From Candidatus Woesearchaeota archaeon (GTDB lineage Archaea; Nanobdellota; Nanobdellia; Woesearchaeales; ARS49): a stretch of DNA of 64,000 bases. Below the pieces are notes generated by a model, which saw nothing but the letters and a program-made list of their open reading frames with translations, had not been told where the DNA came from and did not search any database. The translations under genes were made by a program, and so were the position numbers. The first letter of the stretch is position 1. Each line of letters begins with the position of its first letter. Where the stretch lies: NCBI GenBank assembly GCA_018302815.1, contig JAGVZE010000007.1, positions 62,001-126,000 of the forward strand, given 5' to 3'. Positions 58,716 to 64,000 of this stretch are shown here, piece after piece.

Positions 58716-59293
58716 ATAAGGACGTTTAACTCTTTTAGTTCTTTTTCAACCTGTTCTTTCTCTTTGCAGAGTATCGTGTACATTCCAAGCTCTCTTGCGG
58801 TCTTCAGATTGACGTCCATATCATCGATGAATAAGCAACGCTCAGCAGGTCTTTTGACCAAACCAAGAGTGTATTCGAAAATCTCCCTGTCAGGCTTTTT
58901 CATACGAACTTCCTCGCTTATGACAATAGGCTCGAATAATTTGTCCAATCCTAATGCTGCAAGCGCAGGCCTTGCCCAAATAGCCACGTGGTCGCTAATG
59001 ATGGCAAGATCATATCCTGCGGCTTTAACTTTAAATGCAGTCTCGTAAGCCGGACCCTTATTTGGATTTTGAAAAAGCGTTCTTGTTTCCAACATCATCC
59101 GCTCAGCTTGGTCTTCGCAACCAGTGCCTTGAACGACCTTTTGCCAGTATTCGAATTCTGAACACCTGCCGACCTTGAATTCCTTCCAAGCAAGACGCTC
59201 ATTCTCCCTAAACGCAGGATCTTTTTTTATCTTATCACGATGCCCTGCGCCAAGCAAAACTCCACCAATGTCAAAGATTATTGTTTCAATCAT
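58706..59293 (-). CDS. HAD-family hydrolase, second of a tandem pair, 195 aa
   Basis: FDIGGVLLGAG (motif I; the usual second Asp is replaced by Gly-Gly-Val as in DxGGV HAD proteins), ISDHVA, KKPDREIFEY and LFIDDMDVN (motif IV) mark a HAD hydrolase of the IA (epoxide-hydrolase-like) type. GGAGG lies about 6 nt before ATG 59293, just after the first copy. The stop codon lies inside the edge of multi-hairpin copy B. Substrate unknown. Confidence 0.85.
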   Translation of the reverse strand: MIETIIFDIGGVLLGAGHRDKIKKDPAFRENERLAWKEFKVGRCSEFEYWQKVVQGTGCEDQAERMMLETRTLFQNPNKGPAYETAFKVKAAGYDLAIISDHVAIWARPALAALGLDKLFEPIVISEEVRMKKPDREIFEYTLGLVKRPAERCLFIDDMDVNLKTARELGMYTILCKEKEQVEKELKELNVLISF

Positions 59294-59294
59294 T

Positions 59295-59882
59295 TTAAAC
59301 CTCCAAGCCAAGCGCTCGTAACTCTTTGTAAACCGTCTCTTTATCTTTGCAAAGAACCGCTTTCATCCCGACTTCTCTTGCAGAATCGACGTTTCGCTGC
59401 TTATCATCGATGAAGACACAGTTTTCTGCTGGTTTTTTGAGGCGCTCAAGAGCAAGCTCGTAGATCCTCCTGTCAGGCTTTGCAAGGCCCACCTCATCAG
59501 AAATGAGGATTGGGAACCCTTCGAACACTTTGTCCACGCCTACCGCTTTAAGAGAACCGTACGCCCAAGGCGCCACGTGATTGCTGATTATACCGCGGTG
59601 CATTCCACGCTCTTGAACTTTACACGCGAGCTCGTAAGCAGGACCTTTAGCCGCGCTCTGAATATATTTTCGCAAATCATTCTTTGCAGTTTCCACCAAC
59701 GACTCATCTTTGAGCAGAGCCCTGAAAAATTCATCTTCAGTTATCTCGCCTACCTTCACCTGAAGCCAATATCTGCGCTCGTTCTCTCCATACTGTATGC
59801 CTGCCCCATTAAGCATACTTCCTATCGATGCCCCCGTCACAAGGACACCGCCGATGTCAAAAACCACTGTGTCAATGCTCAT
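59295..59882 (-). CDS. HAD-family hydrolase, first of a tandem pair, 195 aa
   Basis: VVFDIGGVLVTGAS, ISNHVAPWAYGSLKAVG, AKPDRRIYELALERLKKPAE and CVFIDDKQRNVDSAREVGM show the HAD IA motifs. It is a paralogue of the next gene and ends one base before that start. ATG 59882 is preferred, with GAGGTGA about 6 nt upstream. TATA-like GAATATACC (about 59916-59924) precedes it. It probably dephosphorylates a small metabolite; the divergent PhoU-type gene hints at phosphate metabolism. Confidence 0.85.
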   Translation of the reverse strand: MSIDTVVFDIGGVLVTGASIGSMLNGAGIQYGENERRYWLQVKVGEITEDEFFRALLKDESLVETAKNDLRKYIQSAAKGPAYELACKVQERGMHRGIISNHVAPWAYGSLKAVGVDKVFEGFPILISDEVGLAKPDRRIYELALERLKKPAENCVFIDDKQRNVDSAREVGMKAVLCKDKETVYKELRALGLEV

Positions 59883-59984
59883 ATCACTCACCTCAAGAAG
59901 CGCTAAATTGAAGATAGGTATATTCTTTTTCCCAATAGAATATATTCAGGAATATTTTTATACTCAGAACGTGTTCTTTGTCGT

Positions 59985-60884
59985 ATGGCTCGAAGAAAAA
60001 TAATCAAACAGGGAAAAGGAACGCTCACGATGAGTTTGCCATCGTCTTGGGTCAAGCAGGCAAAACTTGCCGCAGGCGATGAGATAGAAGTCGAACAGAA
60101 CGGCTACACTCTTCTTGTATCGCCTCCACTTCGAATGAGCAAACAAGAGCCGCTGCGCTTCGACCTTGACTGCTACAGCAGAGGAATGACTTTTGGCATA
60201 CTAAATAACCTTTATACTCGAGGAGAACAAGAGATTATATTCACATACCACACTACTGAACAACTACAAGCGCTTCTAACCGGAACACGCGACCTCATAG
60301 GATTCCACGTCATCGAACAGACCAAGAACACCTGCACGGTCAAGGAACTCGCGCAGGGAACATCCGAAGATTTCGACGCGCTCCTTCGCAGGATATTATT
60401 GCTTTTACTCAGCGTCGCAGAAGAAGGCGCGCAAGCTTACAAAGAAAAAAACGAAGAGCAACTCAAGATTCTTCGCACGCGAGACATCACAATCAACACA
60501 CTTTGCGCGTACTGCATGCGCCAGCTCAACAAAAGAGCAGGAACAAGCATACAACACGCGCTACACTTACACACACTACTAACTCTATTAGAAGAACTGG
60601 GCGATGCGTATTCACGCTTCTATTATGATGTGATAAGACTGGGGGCAAAAACAACCGAACTATGCGAGAAAACCGCGCGCTTCCTTCGAGACTACTACGA
60701 ACTCTTCTACTCATTTTCACCTAAAAAAGCGAACGACCTTCGAACCAAAAGAGACGCGCTTAGAAGCAAAACAGAATCACTTAACGTCACGAGCAAACAA
60801 GACATAGTCGCCTTGCAGCACCTTAGAAGAATACTTGATCTAACAATGGATATAGCAAAGTTCAATCTAGCGATGCAGATTTAA
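59985..60884 (+). CDS. PhoU-like phosphate-uptake regulator with AbrB-type N-terminus, 299 aa
   Basis: The N-terminal 45 residues (KQGKGTLTMSLPSSWVKQAK, GDEIEVEQNG) are an AbrB/SpoVT-like DNA-binding domain. The rest is helical with PhoU-type repeats. This fusion is the standard archaeal phosphate uptake regulator. It would control phosphate transport genes, none of which are in the window. TTTTTATAC (59955-59963) is about 26 bp before ATG 59985. GAATATATTC (about 59936-59945) is a 10-bp palindrome upstream and may be an operator. It converges with the TauE gene, overlapping 4 bp. Confidence 0.88.
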   Translation: MARRKIIKQGKGTLTMSLPSSWVKQAKLAAGDEIEVEQNGYTLLVSPPLRMSKQEPLRFDLDCYSRGMTFGILNNLYTRGEQEIIFTYHTTEQLQALLTGTRDLIGFHVIEQTKNTCTVKELAQGTSEDFDALLRRILLLLLSVAEEGAQAYKEKNEEQLKILRTRDITINTLCAYCMRQLNKRAGTSIQHALHLHTLLTLLEELGDAYSRFYYDVIRLGAKTTELCEKTARFLRDYYELFYSFSPKKANDLRTKRDALRSKTESLNVTSKQDIVALQHLRRILDLTMDIAKFNLAMQI

Positions 60885-61615
60885 TTCATTGAAAGGAATA
60901 AAACTCCATCGTATATGAACTTCAAAGCGACCAAGCCGATCGCAGCAAGAACCACCCGCCTAAACGAATCCTGCGGCAGTTTATCAACAAGCAATTTTCC
61001 AACATACGAACCTATTATTGCTATGATAAAAAGCAAAGGCAAAGACCAATAAAGCCCTGAATTGAGAAAACCGCTTCCAACATAAATCGGAATCCGTGTC
61101 AAATCCACTGCAAACGCTATTCCCGCAGCAGTCGCGATATACACATCTTTTTTCAATTTAAAAGAGGTTAGAAACGCTCCTCTTAACGCGCCACCTGTAC
61201 CTATAAGCCCTGCCAGAAAACCAGACAGACCGCCCCCTAAAAGAGAATTTTCCACTGACTGCTTAATTGAGAGACTTGGCATTAACAGCGAGATAAAAGA
61301 AAATGACAGCAAAAAGAGACCTAAAATCAATTTCAAAACTTCCTGCGGCGTGTAATTCACCAACAATGCGCCAATAACAGCCAGCGCAACGCTCGGCAAG
61401 CCAAAAACCAACAGCAGTCTCTTATCCAACCAGTGACTGAAAAAAATTATTCTGCCAATATTTCCAAACAGGTGAAAAACAGCGACAAGAACCAACGCAG
61501 ACTTAAAATCAAAGAAAAACAACGCCAGAGGCATCAAAAGAGTAGAAGAACCAAAACCCACAACAGTCCCTATAACTTCCGCCAAGAATGCCAGGATGAA
61601 GAAAAGCACGTCCAT
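60881..61615 (-). CDS. TauE/SafE-family membrane permease, 244 aa
   Basis: Seven or eight hydrophobic helices in two similar halves, with GTVVGFGSSTLLMPLAL near the start and GGGLSGFLAGLIGTGGALRG in the second half, match TauE/SafE (TSUP) anion exporters. They move sulfite, sulfonates or similar. ATG 61615 is chosen because CTTTTTTAAAC (about 61638-61648) is about 27 bp upstream and the protein then starts at the first helix; the frame stays open to 61732, overlapping the neighbouring gene. Confidence 0.85.
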   Translation of the reverse strand: MDVLFFILAFLAEVIGTVVGFGSSTLLMPLALFFFDFKSALVLVAVFHLFGNIGRIIFFSHWLDKRLLLVFGLPSVALAVIGALLVNYTPQEVLKLILGLFLLSFSFISLLMPSLSIKQSVENSLLGGGLSGFLAGLIGTGGALRGAFLTSFKLKKDVYIATAAGIAFAVDLTRIPIYVGSGFLNSGLYWSLPLLFIIAIIGSYVGKLLVDKLPQDSFRRVVLAAIGLVALKFIYDGVLFLSMN

Positions 61616-61664
61616 AACAAGACGCAACGCAACCATGTTTAAAAAAGTTTGCCAGAATAGAATA

Positions 61665-62306
61665 TCAAGAAATCTTTCGAGCATCAAGAATGGAATTGGC
61701 TTTTTTCTTTTTTGAGGGATTCGAGAATCCAATCTCGCTCATCCATTTCTCGACATTTTTGTATCCGTTCAATGGAACTTTGTAGCAGGGCAATGTGCTC
61801 AGTTTTCCCGGAGGGTCGCACCAAACATTCGCAACGTGAAATCCATTGTTCTCAAGAATCAATTTCAACTGTCTTGCCAGTTTAATGCTACACGTAGTAA
61901 TTTCAATCGAGGGATATTGCGGACTCCCTCTTTTGTTTGCCGTAAATATCGAACCATCAGTATCAACAATCCCTCGAACAGTATGACGCGCAAAATTCCA
62001 GTCATCAAAAATAATCAGGGGAATGACAACTTTCCCGCACTTTCCTTCACCCACAGGAAGACCATACTTTTGAGACAATTCCAAAAATATCGGTTTTGAA
62101 TTCACCACTATCCGAATCCCTCGACCTCCAACGAATATCCTTGACTATTTATTCCAAACTTTCCTGATTAACAGTTGTATATGTTCAAAATACTCCTTGT
62201 CTTTCTTTGGATCGCCAACAAAACCTATCCGATAGTGATTCTGAGTATTGCTCAGATTACCATCACCGATGATGATTCCAATTAATTCAGCAAGATATTC
62301 GTCCAT
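61665..62306 (-). pseudogene. LAGLIDADG endonuclease-like gene interrupted by an in-frame TAG
   Basis: From ATG 62306 (TATA-like TATTTAAG centred 27 bp upstream) the frame encodes LAELIGIIIGDGNL (motif 1). It meets TAG at 62145-62147 and continues in the same frame to 61665 with VRGIVDTDGSIF (motif 2), matching the gene at 41943 in layout. TAG is used as a normal stop by other genes here (885, 7717, 30112), so a nonsense mutation is more likely than recoding. It is divergent from the intron-bearing tRNA-Phe, 107 bp away. Confidence 0.8.
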
Positions 62307-62413
62307 ACAGTTGAATAAAAATAATCGTCTTAAATACTCCACGTCCATGGCTGTCCAGTGGTTCAAAAACCGAAAGCATTTTAAATCGACTCCTTGAAAG
62401 TGACCTTGTCAAC

Positions 62414-62511
62414 GGGGGTATAGTTCAGCCCGGGAGAACACATGCGCCTAATAAGCGCAGTTTAGACCGCTGAAGCCGGTGACGTCGCCGGTTCAAATCC
62501 GGCTACCCCCA
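62414..62511 (+). tRNA. tRNA-Phe (GAA) with a 24-nt intron at about position 27/28
   Basis: Acceptor GGGGGTA/TACCCCC with A73, D arm GTTC/GAAC and T arm GCCGG-TTCAAAT-CCGGC are clear. After A26-C27 come 24 extra bases (62440-62463) that form the hairpin TGCGC-CTAATAA-GCGCA. Then ACCG-CTGAAGC-CGGTG completes a perfect anticodon arm CACCG/CGGTG with anticodon GAA and a 5-nt variable loop. Removal leaves exactly 74 nt. Reading the intron hairpin as the anticodon arm would give a false tRNA-Ile(AAT) with an impossible variable region. No encoded CCA. Confidence 0.88.
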
Positions 62512-62628
62512 TTCATTTTCATAAATACTACGGTTTAGCTGGTTACGGATTTGAAAATCCAGAAGTCTGAGGACTTCTGTCCATCCTCGCACGCTGATGC
62601 GAGCTTCGGATGTCCGGCTACCCCCATT
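62498..62628. repeat. 16-bp duplication of the tRNA-Phe 3' end around a hairpin insert
   Basis: TCCGGCTACCCCCATT occurs at 62498-62513 (end of tRNA-Phe) and again at 62613-62628. The 99 bp between hold GGATT-TGAA-AATCC, CAGAAGTC-TGAG-GACTTCTG and CATCC-TCGCA-N6-TGCGA-N5-GGATG. Duplicated tRNA ends usually mark integration (att) sites. The insert codes for nothing recognisable and looks like another chained-hairpin element. Confidence 0.7.
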
Positions 62629-62650
62629 TTATTTTTATGAGGTAATCATT

Positions 62651-63187
62651 ATGAACTGGGTTTATGTTAAATTTCGTGAATTGGGTTACAGTAGGTTGGC
62701 AGCATTTGGAAGGACGATCGAGTCCTATTTCACCGCAAATGTGGCAGCTTTATTTGACTTTTATCATGAAGTTCCTGAATTTGAAATAGAAAAAGACTTA
62801 CAAACACTTGAGAAAATTTTCGATCCCGAATATACTCCGACCTTTTCGTCCAATCTAAAAAGGCCCACTCGCTTGTATGAACAAAAGCTGATGATAGCGC
62901 ATCCATTAGAATCGTTATTGGGCTCAATCCATCTTGCTTATTGCCGTAACCGTGAAGATTTCGCGCCAAAACAAATAGAACGCTATCAGGCTGCACTTCA
63001 ACAGGCTGAACATGTGGACTTAAAACCCTGCGAGTGGTTTGACAAGGCAGAATTCCTAGACTTTATGAAAAAAATGGAACTTCTCGACTCGAAAGACGAC
63101 GGCGCATTCACAAAATGTCTTGAAGAAAGATACGAACAACGAAGAGCGCGATGGCAACTCCATTTGGAAAAAGAAAGGCTGGTTTGA
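62651..63187 (+). CDS. hypothetical protein, 178 aa
   Basis: Not recognised. It is a soluble, mostly helical protein with many charged residues and no named motif. ATG 62651 has GAGGTA about 6 nt upstream; the frame is open from 62597, which would lie in the duplicated tRNA segment. It lies directly downstream of the repeated tRNA-Phe end, so it may have arrived with that insertion. Codon use looks somewhat less AGA/ATA-rich than in neighbours. Confidence 0.6.
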   Translation: MNWVYVKFRELGYSRLAAFGRTIESYFTANVAALFDFYHEVPEFEIEKDLQTLEKIFDPEYTPTFSSNLKRPTRLYEQKLMIAHPLESLLGSIHLAYCRNREDFAPKQIERYQAALQQAEHVDLKPCEWFDKAEFLDFMKKMELLDSKDDGAFTKCLEERYEQRRARWQLHLEKERLV

Positions 63188-63206
63188 CAATTTCGGCAGT
63201 ATTCGT

Positions 63207-63740
63207 TTATTTTTTCTCTAAATCTATCATATAAACAAACGCAGGCGGGGCGTTCCGCAAAACATATTCTCGTTCGAACGAACCGAAGCGTTCGAGCAAA
63301 TATTTCTCGCCCAACGAAGAATAGTGGAATTGGATGTAGCGGTGCCTTGTGATTTTGGCTATCTCGTTCAATACTTCACGATGCGCCTCTTCGTCGAATG
63401 CGACCAGCGGAAGGCCTGAAACGACATAATCTGCATGTTTCACCAACGATGAAAGCCTTCTTGCATCCTCGTTCAAAATCAGCATTCTCTTGTCCTCGAA
63501 TCGCCTCAAATCGTAACAAAACTCGGCATTTATCTCAAAAGCGACAAGCTTCGATTCAGCAGACATCCTAGCGAGCAGCTCTCTTGTTATAGCGCCTGTA
63601 CCGGCACCAAGCTCCACAATAGTTTGAGCTTTTGAGAAGTCAATGTATGAACACATCCTTTTCGCAAGCGATTTGCTACTAGGAAGAACCGCTCCTGTCT
63701 TACCCGGAGACTCCAAGAATTGCTGAACAAACTTCCACAT
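63207..63740 (-). CDS. SAM-dependent methyltransferase, KsgA/PmtA-like, 177 aa
   Basis: The N-terminal LESPGKTGAVLPSSKSLAKRM and the SAM-binding VELGAGTGAITRELLARM (motif I) with VVSGLPL (motif IV) match the phospholipid N-methyltransferase / rRNA adenine dimethylase-like group (COG3963 type). It has no C-terminal rRNA-binding domain, so a lipid or small-molecule substrate is more likely than rRNA. CTTTTTAAATG (about 63762-63771) is about 26 bp before ATG 63740. Confidence 0.85.
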   Translation of the reverse strand: MWKFVQQFLESPGKTGAVLPSSKSLAKRMCSYIDFSKAQTIVELGAGTGAITRELLARMSAESKLVAFEINAEFCYDLRRFEDKRMLILNEDARRLSSLVKHADYVVSGLPLVAFDEEAHREVLNEIAKITRHRYIQFHYSSLGEKYLLERFGSFEREYVLRNAPPAFVYMIDLEKK

Positions 63741-63819
63741 ACCATTGTGACGATAATGCCCATTTAAAAAGGATGCGTTTGCAACAGCGCGTTCAATGTG
63801 TCATATCTGCGGAATAAAT

Positions 63820-64000
63820 TCAGTCCAGCTCAAATTTTGCGCCATAATTGTCTCGGGTATATTCGTTCAACCAAGGTTCATCTAAAAAAGAAAACGCGAA
63901 CTTTTCAGCAGAATTCCATTCAAGAATGCCGATGCAGTTCTTGTTCAATTCACGGCGTCGCCTGAAATTTACTTCGTTCAAAATGTATCCTCTTGTTTGA
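63820..64000 (-). CDS. C-terminal fragment of an unrecognised protein, cut by the window
   Basis: A minus-strand frame is open from the window edge to TGA at 63820-63822, giving about 59 residues (GYILNEVNFRRRRELNKNCI, then GILEWNSAEKF, DEPWLNEYTRDNYG). The composition and codons look like real protein. The start lies beyond base 64000. No family was recognised from this piece. Confidence 0.5.
   Translation of the reverse strand, partial: QTRGYILNEVNFRRRRELNKNCIGILEWNSAEKFAFSFLDEPWLNEYTRDNYGAKFELD

Noticed and set aside
62145-62147. TAG as pyrrolysine
   Set aside because: Several genes in the window use TAG as their ordinary stop and no Pyl-like context or genes were seen.
62440-62463. tRNA-Ile with anticodon AAT
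   Set aside because: The hairpin TGCGC-CTAATAA-GCGCA looks like an anticodon arm but leaves a 27-nt variable region and needs A34, which archaea do not use; the tRNA-Phe reading with a 24-nt intron pairs perfectly.
1-64000. CRISPR array or intact insertion sequence
   Set aside because: No regularly spaced identical repeats and no complete transposase with terminal inverted repeats were found.

Overview
This window looks like chromosomal DNA of an archaeon, most likely a small-genome (DPANN-type) lineage; the lineage is inferred. The archaeal assignment rests on aIF5B, an archaeal-type AlaRS, an Orc1/Cdc6, an NreA-type repair protein, DUF371, an archaeal UMP kinase and RNase HII with a C-terminal PIP box. 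It is also supported by the promoters: most first genes have a TATA-like box centred about 27 bp before the start codon, which implies leaderless mRNAs, while internal or long-leader genes carry GGAGG/GAGGTGA sites. No rRNA genes, CRISPR arrays or intact insertion sequences were seen.

Layout. 1-10 kb: a cut DRG GTPase, two of the three wHTH-nucleotidyltransferase genes (one paired with HEPN), a Tat-signal HExxH protein, an asparagine-synthase-like PP-loop ATPase, DUF371, an MCT-1-like PUA protein, a Nip7-like PUA protein and aIF5B. 10-22 kb: a secreted membrane-anchored protein, an unrecognised four-gene cassette (HTH, glycine-zipper membrane protein, two tandem paralogues), alaS, a DUF4145-like HEPN protein, a lipoprotein, a small zinc protein plus NreA, a DHH phosphoesterase and a DUF2283 pair. 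21.6-30 kb: a LAGLIDADG gene and tRNA-Gly, a MoxR/VWA (CbbQ/CbbO-like) operon, a folded-repeat intergenic region, HNH and PIG-L proteins. 30-42 kb: SMC, a large beta-helix surface protein, parvulin, RNase HII, an HPF-like protein, a 2H phosphoesterase. 42-53 kb: a LAGLIDADG gene overlapping an intron-bearing initiator tRNA, tRNA-Ser, a CobW GTPase, UMP kinase plus transglutaminase, serS, Cdc6, HTH-CBS, an oxygenase-folB-folK operon and a two-gene small-protein operon. 53-64 kb: a DUF2683/LemA/nuclease operon, a third wHTH-nucleotidyltransferase/HEPN pair and glyS lying between two 139-bp inverted multi-hairpin repeats, an OB-fold protein, tandem HAD proteins, a PhoU regulator, a TauE permease, an amber-interrupted LAGLIDADG gene, an intron-bearing tRNA-Phe and a methyltransferase.

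The strongest leads are these. (1) All three LAGLIDADG genes sit directly beside tRNA genes, and two of the four tRNAs carry introns at non-canonical positions; the tRNA-Phe intron hairpin imitates an anticodon arm. (2) Three divergent gene pairs have exactly 54 bp between their start codons, centred on one TATA box. (3) A family of chained-hairpin intergenic elements includes a 98%-identical inverted pair. (4) Each wHTH-nucleotidyltransferase gene carries its own palindrome between TATA box and start codon.
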